NCBI GenBank assembly: GCA_014338405.1
Contig: JTDE01001014.1
Location: 56,033 to 120,032 of the forward strand
Reading direction: 5' to 3'
DNA length: 64,000 nucleotides
Source: Paragonimus skrjabini miyazakii
Taxonomy: Eukaryota; Platyhelminthes; Trematoda; Plagiorchiida; Troglotrematidae
Part shown: positions 60,801 to 63,870 of the stretch, piece by piece
How the letters are laid out: every line of letters begins with the position of its first letter
How positions within the stretch are numbered: the first letter of the stretch is position 1
Position numbers and translations under genes: made by a program
The notes under the pieces: generated by a model
The model's database searches: none
What the model saw: only the letters and a program-made list of their open reading frames with translations
Told to the model about the DNA's origin: nothing

Positions 60801-63428
60801 GACACGACAATGTAAACTAACTCATTGGAAAAGAGGGTAGATTTCAACCTTCAGACAGATGTTACAAAGTTCCTCTTGAAGTGACCATACTGTCACACTA
60901 TACGATGTATAAACAGAACGTTGTTCTGTTTAGAAGTTACGGTCCTCTGTATAGTTGAAGAAATGAAAAGATGTAGAGAGTGTTCCAACGTTTGAATATG
61001 GCAACCCGTTTAATGGGCACCGTCTAATATGGTCAGTTCATTCTACTCGTTGACTGAAAAAACTACCCATGCAATAATCGAATGTATCGTTAATGCGTCG
61101 ACTAGAACACACGTTCTCTTTCCGATGGCCTTGTCAATAGAATCTGCATATATCAGGCACATCCAGATTAGCTTTGTTTTCATGATTGAGATAGGCGAAT
61201 TGTCGTCGATGAATCTAAGAAAAAGAAATGTCGATACATAATTAGCTATACTGTACACGCTGTTAAATCAGTGACAGATGGTGCTTTGGTGATGTTTCTT
61301 GCACAGCTTTTCTGCAGTTGAATGTTCATCCGAACTTCGAAATGTTTTTTGTTACATTGGGAACATCATTGTTTGTTTCGACTTAAAATCACTGCTCAAT
61401 GTCCACATCACTTCGTTCGTACGATACCATCTGATCTTCCCTAACAGACTTTTGAAGTCATTTGAAAATTTGTCCCGTGCTTACCAACAATCGTTGGAAC
61501 ACTGAAATTCCACCTCTCTACTAAGTGATCGGTTCATATCCTATGGTATGTAAAGTATGGTGCCGATTGCACTGGGGTTAGTTACATGATGATTTACACG
61601 GTGGTGCAGCGACTGTAATCCCGATTAGATGATGAGGTTATACTTTGTTCCCAACTCACCTATAATCTATTTGACCAGTTAACGTTGGAACAACGCAACA
61701 ATCAGAAAGTACTATGGCAATCTGAGATGATTGTATACTTCTCTCGTTCTTGTCACTTTTAGCTAACTGAACAATTGTTTACTTCTTCCTAAGTACGATC
61801 GAACAACTTTAGAATTACTCACAATTAATTTAACTTATTTGAAACTACGTGCTTAACTTATTTAACCAAATGTTTTATGTAATCGACTGATGAGAATAAA
61901 CAAAATGCTTGCATCTCGCAATGTATGTATTCTTGTCTTCTTGATGATTGGAGTTTAGACGACTAGATAGGAGTATTCAATGAAGCTCATCGGGAGATTA
62001 ATGGAATAGCAATTAATACACCCTCTTCACATATATCAGGATGGGGGTTCTGTCGTCGGTCCAGATGAAGATACTCATTACGTATTGGCTTTGACAAGGT
62101 TAGAACTTCAGTCTTGTTCATATTTTCGCCAAAGAACAAATGGGAAACTGCGTTCGTACCTGAATGGTGTTCCACTTGTCACAACCATGCTCCCGGTTAC
62201 TCACCAGCACAGTTATATTAGTTCATCGTTCGTTACAGAGGGAAAATACACTTCCACAAGCAGCTTGGTTGCCGTTTTAGTTTTTATTCTGTACTCTGTG
62301 ACCTTTAAAAATAACAATGCTTGTGAATACTGTCTCGACTTCGTAGTCTTCGTGTTCCGTAGTTACACCGTTCCCTTGATCTTCTCTAACCCTAAAACAC
62401 TGATATTTCTTCTCTCGTTTTGCATATTGAAGTTGCTAGAGATCCTGCCCCAATTCGGATATACTCTGGAAGATCACTCTTATATTTTGGTCCCAGCTAT
62501 ATGCAACCTACTGGATGTTGCCAATGAAACCAATCTCTCCGTATTGCTCACCAGTGCTCTGGATGTGCCCAACAAGAATGCTACCACTGGACCTTCTTCT
62601 TCTGACGTACCTGGTCCAACCAATGTAGATGATGACGATACTGCTTCCGAAGTAAGTCTTACTCTGCCCCAACTAGATTCTCTCGACGATCAACAACCGC
62701 AGCAATCGACCATGCCTGCATCTGTCTCTCACGGCCAGGCAGCCGTGTCTGGTAGTGGAACATCCAACGTCTCTTTCATCAGTTCTGCTGTTGCGGGACA
62801 AGGTTTTGTGGGAAGTGTACAGTTGAGACGAGCGGCCCTCGAATGCTTGGCTCGATTGACCGACTTGGTCGATTTGGACAATTTGGCCGGACAAATTGTC
62901 CATCCCATTTGTCGTCTTCTACTCACTCTGGAAGCATGCTATCAACAGTTTCACCACCTGACTCAACATCATTATCATCTACCCTCGTCCAGCTCCACCA
63001 GTTCTGTTAAAGCGGCCATCACACAGGGCATTCAGTCATGTAACAACGCAATCAACCTATTACATCCGGCCGCTATGGACGTTCTAACTGGTCTGCTTCT
63101 TCGTACGGGTCAAAAGTTCAAGCTATTGCTACCGTTAGTGCAAAAAATGCTGAATAGTCTTCGCATCCGCCCAGCTCGGTTTTACACAGTTCTTGGTCGG
63201 GTAAGTCCACTATGAGTGTATTTCGTCATGTGTGCGCGAGTGAATTATTTACGTTTGTTTAAAAATCTCGGTTTTATATTTTCAGATTGAAAAAGGTGCT
63301 TATCTACCAACTGCTGGTGACCAGGTACTATCCAATTTGACAAGCATTGCAACACAAGCGCGTGAACAGCGGGCGACTGCCAAAGAACCAGATCCAGCAA
63401 CGATGGTCAAAGTCTTCGACACTAAAGG
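6047..63428 (+). CDS. TOR: TOR (mTOR) Ser/Thr kinase, N-terminal HEAT region, 22 exons, 3'-partial
   Basis: This is the gene for target of rapamycin, the PIKK-family kinase at the core of TORC1 and TORC2, which couples nutrients and growth factors to growth. Only the N-terminal HEAT solenoid is in the window: the scaffold that, in known structures, dimerises and contacts Raptor or Rictor. Exons were placed from splice consensus and similarity to animal mTOR. Diagnostic stretches include GLKSRNEEDR, RFANLLQNR, FDPHLAQAEHL, LGVLGALDPFKFK, RRAALECLARLT and LVQKMLNSLRI. The lengths sum to 5,162 nt with phase closing at every junction, about 1,720 codons; the matching human part is roughly 1,270 residues, so flatworm inserts add about 450. 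FAT, FRB, kinase and FATC must lie to the right of the window. Introns range from 85 bp to 11.2 kb. Identity is very secure; individual edges are slightly less so. Confidence 0.95.
7560..7785 (-). repeat. Interspersed repeat R1, copy 1
   Basis: The reverse complement matches 15560-15850 and 32130-32400: tgttgtgaccgcaaaat, a block near gtttattgcacgaaaaacc, cgaacgtgtacactcatttgca, gacacgtccc and tcttccta. On the plus strand it could encode CFSIACTVFHAANN followed by FAVTT. It sits directly before a Penelope-like C-terminal fragment and may belong to the same element. Confidence 0.75.
7786..8195 (+). pseudogene. Penelope-like element, C-terminal (GIY-YIG) fragment
   Basis: The plus strand encodes CVYQFSRSCGE, IRAKEHISKWL, SSIARHLLITGHSVN and VEALLVSRRQHVLCSQKQ. 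These are the order and spacing of the GIY-YIG endonuclease and tail of Penelope-like retroelements (C-x-C, then KEHxPKWL, then HLxxTGH, then EAxxI and LCxQK). A frameshift near 7850 separates it from the preceding LHPRSKSK piece. The YVG core has decayed (ERMLEIR). Confidence 0.7.
8196..9590. other. Intron 1 segment, nothing recognised
   Basis: The first few hundred bases may be the 3' trailer of the Penelope-like fragment. The rest shows only short ORFs and no repeat that I could match elsewhere in the window. Confidence 0.4.
9600..9960 (-). repeat. Interspersed repeat R3 with head-to-head inverted arms
   Basis: The stretch shares blocks with 16490-16700 (gctggattcaa-like, tgggagctggg, atttggact, ctcat-tggaatccacc). 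In addition, 9716-9769 pairs with the reverse complement of 9879-9932, with arms of about 54 bp around a loop of about 110 bp. Read in reverse, it contains taggtcagctggtagagcg, which resembles a tRNA D-arm/A box. Confidence 0.7.
9961..12880. other. Intron 1 segment, nothing recognised
   Basis: About 2.9 kb of AT-leaning sequence with short ORFs on both strands, none with a recognisable domain. There is no convincing exon: exon 1 and exon 2 are contiguous in the protein alignment. Confidence 0.4.
12890..13790 (-). pseudogene. Penelope-like element fragment, reverse copy A
   Basis: The minus strand encodes GYPKKFIETHNKVNLKNKRT, FLFLQFKGDWLANAI, SVARLRLVQTTRGP and LHNRRRKLLCLP, matching the stretch between RT and the GIY-YIG nuclease of Penelope-like elements (typically LPFKGD, then T-R-T-x-x-A-A/V-x-L, then the C-x-C entry). 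Frames then break. To the left, 12900-13110 shares scattered blocks with 17880-18030, so both are pieces of one family. Confidence 0.65.
14190..14960 (-). pseudogene. Ty3/gypsy integrase C-terminal fragment
   Basis: Two minus-strand frames joined by a frameshift near 14690 give the end of a gypsy integrase. The core shows DKTRTTAYHPQGNGQVERIN and NLLDWDLAIPKCVLAYR, including the catalytic Glu of the DDE triad. A linker (REMARTHLQSAHRRQKEYHD) follows, then a GPY/F-type module with FRPGDKVWLH, LQRQWKGPFVV and VVHYNRLKPF. Sequence upstream of TTAYHPQGN is not integrase-like, so the piece is 5'-truncated at about 14930. No LTR was found beside it. Confidence 0.88.
15560..15850 (+). repeat. Interspersed repeat R1, copy 2
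   Basis: Same family as 7560-7785 (reverse) and 32130-32400 (forward): tgttgtgaccgcaaaatccg, gtttattgcacg, gcgtacactcatttgcatga, acacgtccca, then gttccaatagtcgcttctgg. Similarity to copy 1 looks strong over about 250 bp. Confidence 0.75.
16490..16700 (-). repeat. Interspersed repeat R3, copy 2
   Basis: Shares an ordered series of blocks with 9600-9770: gctggacttcggctgaatt, gatgctgggctgcgaagcc, gtatttggactgaaccca and tctcatatagaatccaccaa. It lies about 730 bp before TOR exon 2. Confidence 0.65.
17428..17654 (+). CDS. TOR: TOR exon 2 (residues 76-151)
   Basis: The acceptor is cttcgag at 17421-17427. The two bases GT complete a Gly codon begun in exon 1, giving GCIAEMDFM, which lines up with human ASLIGVEGG. 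RFANLL, ALEARLMGQ and IDSQIKRACE match the human RFANYL, ASKAIGRLA and VEFEVKRALE. The donor GTAAGT at 17655 leaves phase 0. The intron before it is 11.2 kb, the longest in the window. Confidence 0.93.
17870..18570 (-). pseudogene. Penelope-like element fragment, reverse copy B (GIY-YIG part)
   Basis: The minus strand encodes STCKHSEVYAGKTNKLPQRL and RPTPKWIEL, matching the Penelope GIY-YIG nuclease block (C-x-x-C/H, then Y-x-G-K/R-T, then KW). The DNA is alignable with 12890-13790, for example taaacttcactg followed by gcaagtg(a/g)actgg. It lies within intron 2, antisense to TOR. Frames are broken, so it is inactive. Confidence 0.6.
18571..19609. other. Rest of intron 2, nothing recognised
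   Basis: No repeat match elsewhere in the window and no coding signal beyond short ORFs. It ends in the polypyrimidine tract of the exon 3 acceptor. Confidence 0.4.
19610..19711 (+). CDS. TOR: TOR exon 3 (residues 152-185)
   Basis: This is a short HEAT exon between a strong acceptor (ctccttttcag) and the donor GTACGT at 19712, phase 0 at both ends. LLREFVLNTPTSFYQHFGPF matches the human segment LRELAISVPTFFFQQVQPFF, and the exon ends FRDKS where human has WDPKQ. Confidence 0.92.
19712..20865. other. TOR intron 3
   Basis: 1.15 kb. A short open stretch at 20101-20143, preceded by ctacag, looked exon-like but is not needed, because exons 3 and 4 align without a gap. No mobile element was recognised. 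Confidence 0.5.
20866..21183 (+). CDS. TOR: TOR exon 4 (residues 186-291, with insert)
   Basis: The acceptor is ttcgaacag and the donor GTGAGT is at 21184; phase is 0 at both ends. TLRSALGLAATREQRH aligns with human ALRACLILTTQRE, and VRWYRNCLVEVL with the PQWYRHTFEEAE segment. Between them are about 52 residues (roughly 211-262), Ser/Thr/Gly-rich with a short acidic patch, where human has about eight. The exon tail (GETPTGGQSDSS) is also low complexity. Confidence 0.92.
21539..21673 (+). CDS. TOR: TOR exon 5 (residues 292-336)
   Basis: The acceptor is cttgtttatag and the donor GTACGT is at 21674; phase is 0 at both ends. LNRDDWIHGSMLLLTELL matches the strongly conserved human MNRDDRIHGALLILNELV, one of the best landmarks of the gene. 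A Glu-rich helix (KHEELCAELNEMAG) follows, like human RLREEMEEI. Confidence 0.95.
21674..24542. other. TOR intron 5, with one copy of repeat R2
   Basis: 2.9 kb. Apart from the R2 repeat at ~23900-24140 I recognise nothing. A reverse ORF at 22546-22773 has a CKHCPK motif with Cys/His spacing, but no family could be named. Confidence 0.5.
23900..24140 (+). repeat. Interspersed repeat R2, copy 1
   Basis: Shares ordered blocks with 63640-63870 in the same orientation: cacgt(c/t)g, gcgtttctaac, tcaccag(c/g)c and ct(a/t)a(c/a)(c/t)(t/a)aacgaa(a/g)ct. Similarity is moderate, perhaps 65-75%. The family is unknown. Confidence 0.5.
24543..24812 (+). CDS. TOR: TOR exon 6 (residues 337-426)
   Basis: The acceptor is cttgttgttcag and the donor GTTAGT is at 24813; phase is 0 at both ends. 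This is a variable part of TOR, and only the flanks align well: PLFDFLTVQQSDG at the start and AVSMLCHRVLLENIEE at the end, against human VESRCCRDLMEEKFD. The middle (WSFFNGSTTF, FIQAGQNPDHWLG) has no obvious human counterpart. Phase continuity to exons 5 and 7 supports the boundaries. Confidence 0.85.
24813..26579. other. Intron 6 before the retrotransposon, nothing recognised
   Basis: 1.8 kb AT-leaning. A B-box-like stretch (gagttcgattgcccgg) at ~26533-26548 could belong to a tRNA-derived SINE or to the RTE 5' region; the A box is not clear. Confidence 0.4.
27264..27780 (+). pseudogene. EN domain fragments of RTE-like copy 2
   Basis: Two open pieces cover the N-terminal EN: VDICCVSETRIQD, with the catalytic Glu of the SETR motif, and then FLESAYAPADFSDVDVKDAF and MHAQVGCLDKAESRL. 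A stop at 27489 and a second at 27778 break the domain. NVRTLKQ-like sequence just upstream, at ~27216-27240, is the expected EN start. Confidence 0.85.
27957..28514 (+). pseudogene. EN end and EN-RT linker of RTE-like copy 2
   Basis: The longest intact piece (185 codons) begins at KSDHALVCCRFVL, the catalytic EN DH, and runs through GQRPHRQQRLVV, a basic stretch FRRDIRRRLKRNLR, and LRRPSVSEAISEAD. It ends at a TGA where copy 1 continues with RWAENFEGQF. Confidence 0.88.
28560..28943 (+). pseudogene. RT N-terminal fragment of RTE-like copy 2
   Basis: 127 codons with TETEVRNCPSALKRNEAAGP, DTIPLYWGHSIIIPMFKK and VLASIILRRLTAVRELNIRK. These are the fingers preceding RT motif A. It ends at the TAG in RKE-stop-RG, which copy 1 shares within the exact 623-bp match. 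Confidence 0.88.
28866..29488 (+). repeat. 623-bp arm of an exact inverted repeat (partner 1-623)
   Basis: The reverse complement equals bases 1-623 base for base by visual comparison. The element continues on both sides here, whereas the partner's outer side is cut by the window edge. Confidence 0.9.
29001..29612 (+). pseudogene. RT palm fragment of RTE-like copy 2
   Basis: 203 codons: LLDHKGAFDSVDR (motif A), SGVRQSYSLSSFLLNFIIDA (motif B) and LTDLDYPNDKALL (motif C, with YPND instead of YADD), followed by AKYFEMRFTASKCKVLL and VVGRFVYLGSCVSGGDGSGT. Loss of one catalytic Asp pair member means no RT activity. Bases 28866-29488 are the exact inverted match of the window start. Confidence 0.9.
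29898..30128 (+). pseudogene. Post-RT C-terminal tail of RTE-like copy 2
   Basis: FRWLCHVLRMSTSRLASRVL and WGKVPGGHMLTWLRGVESSM form the conserved RW-GHVLRM-type tail following the RT in RTE-like elements. Between 29612 and 29898 the remainder of the domain is present only as broken frames (for example the LLHGSET region at ~29710-29730). Confidence 0.8.
30841..30956 (+). CDS. TOR: TOR exon 7 (residues 427-465)
   Basis: The acceptor is gcttgtttcag and the donor GTGAGT is at 30957; the exon ends in phase 2. QIVLSWLKLRNQQLTILLF and LLPRLVALQPS match the human VCQWVLKCRNSKNSL and LLPRLAAFRPS. It lies just downstream of the intron-6 retrotransposon and only 99 bp before exon 8. Confidence 0.95.
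31056..31244 (+). CDS. TOR: TOR exon 8 (residues 465-527)
   Basis: The acceptor is gccattttcag; the first base completes Glu. MDWLFQYLSKDREKPMALI and MFNLIRSYLPNPRE match the human MNHVLSCVKKEKERTAAF and VLDIIRAALPPKD. The donor GTGAGC is at 31245, phase 2. Confidence 0.94.
31245..32990. other. TOR intron 8, with repeat R1
   Basis: 1.75 kb. The only recognised element is R1 at ~32130-32400. The remainder has short ORFs without domains. Confidence 0.5.
32130..32400 (+). repeat. Interspersed repeat R1, copy 3
   Basis: Matches copies at 15560-15850 (same strand) and 7560-7785 (opposite): tgttgtaaccacaaaaagcg, gtttattgcacgat, cacggctgccgtgcattca, gtgacacgtcac and gtttccaatcgtcact. It is the most diverged of the three. 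Confidence 0.7.
32991..33183 (+). CDS. TOR: TOR exon 9 (residues 528-592)
   Basis: The acceptor is caatattacag and the donor GTAAGT is at 33184. The first base completes Lys; the exon ends in phase 0. ETAAILSVGILAKSLGVTI, QIMDSLVASGLNQPL and HVPQMRKEIQ follow the human ATVFTCISMLARAMGPGI, ELLEPMLAVGLSPAL and QIPQLKKDIQ. Confidence 0.95.
33184..35760. other. TOR intron 9
   Basis: 2.6 kb. Beyond the SINE-like piece it has an open frame at 34732-35076 (114 codons, with QICRVCLKKDLALFDIIQRG), which I cannot assign. TOR exons 9 and 10 align without a gap, so it is not a TOR exon. Confidence 0.45.
33640..33780 (+). repeat. tRNA-derived SINE-like element
   Basis: ctctagtggataaatgtctgg fits an RNA polymerase III A box, and agattcgaatctc is a canonical B box / T-psi-C arm about 35 nt later. 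The acceptor-stem pairing is not convincing for a functional tRNA, and non-tRNA sequence follows. It lies in intron 9, sense to TOR. Confidence 0.55.
35761..36298 (+). CDS. TOR: TOR exon 10 (residues 593-771, Gly/Ser/Ala-rich insert)
   Basis: The acceptor is tctttaaatcag and the donor GTAAAC is at 36299; the exon ends in phase 1. DQILNFISLALKH matches human DGLLKMLSLVLMH, and IALALKTLGSFTFK matches ITLALRTLGSFEFE. Between them lies a flexible Gly/Ser/Ala/Pro-rich block of about 140 residues containing a Cys cluster (CTCGTSC), far longer than the human loop. The open frame runs upstream to 35602, but the earlier AG at 35717 gives the wrong phase, so 35761 was chosen. Confidence 0.92.
36925..37175 (+). 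repeat. tRNA-derived SINE with A and B boxes
   Basis: gcgcagtggtaaacacgg (A box) and gtggttcaagtctc (B box) form a tRNA-like head at ~36935-37000. The body follows with gagcgaaactcgagtctagt, gggccgactggaaa and gatcaattatgggtgatgtt, which is repeated in reverse at ~5690-5870. It lies in intron 10, sense to TOR, after a GC-richer patch at 36490-36800 that I cannot assign. Confidence 0.7.
38036..38163 (+). CDS. TOR: TOR exon 11 (residues 772-814)
   Basis: The acceptor is ttctatctatcag and the donor GTGAGT is at 38164. Two bases complete Asp; the exon ends in phase 0. LANFVRHISENFI and KEIRLEAVKTCARLMLP match human LTQFVRHCADHFL and KEIRMEAARTCSRLLTP. Confidence 0.95.
39165..39240 (+). repeat. 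Possible tRNA-derived SINE head
   Basis: cgagttctaatctcg forms a perfect 4-bp T-arm stem around a TTCTAAT loop (B-box-like), and taacgcggtaggcaacg resembles an A box about 35 nt upstream; the segment ends gcacca. The degenerate boxes argue against a working tRNA gene. Confidence 0.4.
39784..39823. repeat. (TA)20 microsatellite
   Basis: An uninterrupted TA dinucleotide run of about 20 units in intron 11, 175 bp before TOR exon 12. It is probably length-polymorphic. Confidence 0.97.
39999..40092 (+). CDS. TOR: TOR exon 12 (residues 815-845)
   Basis: The acceptor is cttgacattttag and the donor GTAAGT is at 40093; the exon ends in phase 1. AVNTVADILGRLLTVGISDP matches the human VQVVADVLSKLLVVGITDP. 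It starts 175 bp after the (TA)20 tract. The following 6-kb intron holds a gypsy relic and the assembly gap. Confidence 0.95.
41023..41310 (+). pseudogene. Possible gypsy gag relic (degenerate zinc knuckle)
   Basis: An open frame of 91 codons ends in CYFCGTTHNRL followed by GRKVM, resembling a gag zinc-knuckle entry (C-x2-C-G-x2-H, then C-GR-GH) whose later Cys residues are lost. Its position about 0.6 kb before the gypsy RT relic, in the same direction, fits gag-pol order. The evidence is weak on its own. Confidence 0.4.
41930..42265 (+). pseudogene. Ty3/gypsy reverse transcriptase relic in TOR intron 12
   Basis: Broken plus-strand frames carry, in order, GCFQSGLILALDMLSRTFV (as in SAPxxFQ...LDxML), MTDDVLIYEDTVEGRN (degenerate YMDD catalytic motif and the following IYG-T-EEH), IHQGICLAPQK, and KANPQKTETTEIMPTTNRVK, matching the gypsy KADPxKTEAI-x-MPxPTNxKxLRSF segment. 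At least three frameshifts or stops are present, and the catalytic Tyr-Met is altered. It is sense to TOR. Further element parts towards 43.9 kb are possible but not convincing. Confidence 0.65.
42266..46057. other. Rest of TOR intron 12, with assembly gap
   Basis: About 3.8 kb. A W-x-x-C-x-x-C-like stretch at ~43730-43770 could be a remnant of the gypsy integrase zinc region. ORFs at 44378-44719 and 45336-45548 have no recognisable domain. The gap lies in this segment. Confidence 0.4.
45551..45650. other. Assembly gap (100 N)
   Basis: Exactly 100 N, a conventional placeholder for a gap of unknown size. It lies in intron 12; exons 12 and 13 are contiguous in the protein, so no coding sequence appears to be missing. 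Confidence 0.99.
46058..46263 (+). CDS. TOR: TOR exon 13 (residues 846-914)
   Basis: The acceptor is ctgtgacatag and the donor GTAAGC is at 46264. Two bases complete Asp. DPDVRRCVFESID, FDPHLAQAEHLSSLFLAL, DEVFDIR and VGRLS-like MQRLGRLSDINPA follow the best-conserved HEAT segment of human mTOR. The exon ends in phase 0. Confidence 0.96.
46264..47232. other. TOR intron 13, nothing recognised
   Basis: 1 kb between exons 13 and 14. A 77-codon ORF near its end (46864-47097) has no recognisable domain. Confidence 0.5.
47233..47461 (+). CDS. TOR: TOR exon 14 (residues 915-990)
   Basis: The acceptor is ttcggctttcag and the donor GTAAGC is at 47462; the exon ends in phase 1. LANSGSTKNKEQSALLIACL and RFFTPYAEPVLQNLVPRIRQ match human EHSGIGRIKEQSARMLGHL and RLIRPYMEPILKALILKLK. 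The last ~40 residues (ALPASLRAYLSALATSRLHT) do not align with human and begin a lineage-specific insert. Confidence 0.93.
47462..50346. other. TOR intron 14
   Basis: 2.9 kb. It has a 149-codon plus-strand open frame (47485-47934) shortly after exon 14 that I cannot assign, and a short (CCT)n run at ~49733-49750. No mobile element was recognised. Confidence 0.45.
50347..50516 (+). CDS. TOR: TOR exon 15 (residues 991-1047, lineage-specific)
   Basis: I infer this exon because exon 14 ends in phase 1 and exon 16 begins in phase 0, so a 1-to-0 exon is needed between them. The frame between the acceptor ctgtttttagttttatag and the donor GTGAGT at 50517 supplies exactly that. It encodes a segment with RADRKDYLPLESATDLTG and FLSKGVMINP and no human counterpart. 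No domain is recognised. A different donor for exon 14 would be the alternative, but none I tested fixed the phase. Confidence 0.75.
50517..51234. other. TOR intron 15, nothing recognised
   Basis: 0.7 kb ending in a long pyrimidine-rich tract before the exon 16 acceptor. Confidence 0.5.
51235..51576 (+). CDS. TOR: TOR exon 16 (residues 1048-1161)
   Basis: The acceptor is gtgtgattttcag and the donor GTCAGT is at 51577; phase is 0 at both ends. The first ~65 residues are Gly/Pro/Thr-rich and lineage-specific. The last part, VVIALFTSLGRLSAVAPAAV and DEFIPILCCMMQDPSCFPRR, matches human VINNVLATIGELAQVSGLEM and DELFIIIMDMLQDSSLLAKR. Confidence 0.92.
51577..52769. other. TOR intron 16, nothing recognised
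   Basis: 1.2 kb of AT-leaning sequence with short ORFs only. Confidence 0.5.
52770..52904 (+). CDS. TOR: TOR exon 17 (residues 1162-1206)
   Basis: A 45-codon exon without any ATG, easily missed by ORF calling. IAVWTLSTLISNTGWVVLPY and LLPILLNLLKREESKEIR match human VALWTLGQLVASTGYVVEPY and LLEVLLNFLKTEQNQGTR very closely. The acceptor is aacccgttcag and the donor GTAAAA is at 52905; phase is 0 at both ends. Confidence 0.96.
52905..54864. other. TOR intron 17, nothing firmly recognised
   Basis: 2 kb. A plus-strand stretch SIYGSETFF at ~54595-54625 vaguely recalls the LLYGxETW motif after non-LTR RTs, but no supporting flanks were found. Confidence 0.45.
54865..54994 (+). CDS. TOR: TOR exon 18 (residues 1207-1249)
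   Basis: The acceptor is ctgttttcag and the donor GTAAGC is at 54995; the exon ends in phase 1. VLRALGVLGALDPFKFK is almost the human VLGLLGALDPYKHK landmark, and AVSLHEADE parallels AVSLSESK. Confidence 0.97.
54995..56026. other. TOR intron 18, nothing recognised
   Basis: 1 kb with overlapping short ORFs on both strands and no domain. Confidence 0.5.
56027..56271 (+). CDS. TOR: TOR exon 19 (residues 1250-1331)
   Basis: The acceptor is cctttctctag and the donor GTAAGT is at 56272; two bases complete Met. ALSALIHMLRDPALRSQYAN, YILDQLGPRSVYYLRQLMPD and YFKCLQNARD follow human VALMRIFRDQSLSHHHTMV, FIFKSLGLKCVQFLPQVMPT and FLNVIRVCD. The exon ends in phase 0. Confidence 0.95.
56272..58809. other. 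TOR intron 19, nothing recognised
   Basis: 2.5 kb. No repeat was matched to the rest of the window and there are only short ORFs. Confidence 0.5.
58810..59067 (+). CDS. TOR: TOR exon 20 (residues 1332-1417)
   Basis: The acceptor is catttcatag and the donor GTAAGC is at 59068; phase is 0 at both ends. LLIRQLGSIMSVVRLHTKEF, LGAEFRTHLTRLVPVILRTL and HHESNEVN match human FLFQQLGMLVSFVKSHIRPY, LGGEFKLYLPQLIPHMLRVF and HDNSPGR. Confidence 0.95.
59068..62432. other. TOR intron 20
   Basis: 3.4 kb. Besides the possible SINE I recognise nothing. Its last ~350 nt are open in the exon 21 frame, but available acceptors there give the wrong phase. Confidence 0.5.
59740..59880 (-). repeat. Possible tRNA-derived SINE in TOR intron 20, reverse
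   Basis: In reverse, ccggttcgatcccac is a good B box / T-arm, and about 35 nt before it ttggtggtcaggagaat may be a degenerate A box. It is antisense to TOR. The body beyond was not matched to other SINE-like pieces here. Confidence 0.45.
62433..63200 (+). CDS. TOR: TOR exon 21 (residues 1418-1673, largest exon)
   Basis: LLEILPQFGYTLEDHSYILV matches human KLLAAIQLFGANLDDYLHLL, RRAALECLARLTDLVDLDN matches RKAALETVDRLTESLDF, and MDVLTGLLLRTGQKFKLLLP matches MDTLSSLVFQLGKKYQIFIP. Two inserts are lineage-specific: residues ~1448-1545 with an Asp run (DDDD) and Ser/Gln/Pro bias, and ~1580-1615, rich in His and Ser. The frame stays open for ~350 nt upstream, but the AGs at 62280 and 62362 give the wrong phase, so the acceptor ending at 62432 was taken. 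The donor GTAAGT is at 63201. An internal GTAAGT at 62652 is described under findings. Confidence 0.93.
63286..63428 (+). CDS. TOR: TOR exon 22 (residues 1674-1720), 3' edge uncertain
   Basis: The acceptor is tatattttcag, only 85 bp after exon 21. IEKGAYLP parallels human IVKGYTLAD, and the exon reaches MVKVFDTKG at about the human MKKLHVSTINL position, just before FAT. The frame stays open to a stop at 63466, past the aligned part. I placed the donor at a weak GTTCGT at 63429, leaving phase 2; this edge is uncertain. Confidence 0.75.
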
Positions 63429-63639
63429 GTTCGTTTTTCGGTGGTGTTTGCTTCCCATACATACGTAAACGTTTATAAACCGGACGAGGAGGAACTGTTA
63501 TTAGGGCTCAACTCACTGCAACGGTGTTAAGGAAGAAGGTTATCAAGAAGTGGAAATGAATGAAACGAATTTACCGATTACTATGGAGGAATTTTAGTTG
63601 TGACGAATTAGTAATAACGTGAACATGCAGACATACTGC

Positions 63640-63870
63640 TTTTAACGGTGGCGACATGTCACGTTGTCGAATAGCGTTTCTAACCATTCATATGAGTGAT
63701 CACCAGGCTTCCAACTTGGTGAGCTATATCTAGTGACCTTACTAAACGAAGCTGTCAGGGTTTTCGTAATTCGTGGTCACATCATTACCTGACTACTTCG
63801 TAATTTTATCGAAACGTTCGTGGTCTCAGTAACTGGTGCGGTGAGCGTTCAGCAGAAGCACGCTGTGCGT
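63640..63870 (+). repeat. Interspersed repeat R2, copy 2
   Basis: Ordered similarity to 23900-24140 on the same strand (gcgtttctaacc, tcaccaggc, ccttactaaacgaagct). It lies in the TOR intron following exon 22. Confidence 0.5.

Noticed and set aside
62085..62432. 5' extension of TOR exon 21 along the open frame
   Set aside because: The AG sites at 62280 and 62362 give the wrong phase for joining exon 20, and the extension has no similarity to TOR; the acceptor ending at 62432 fits both.
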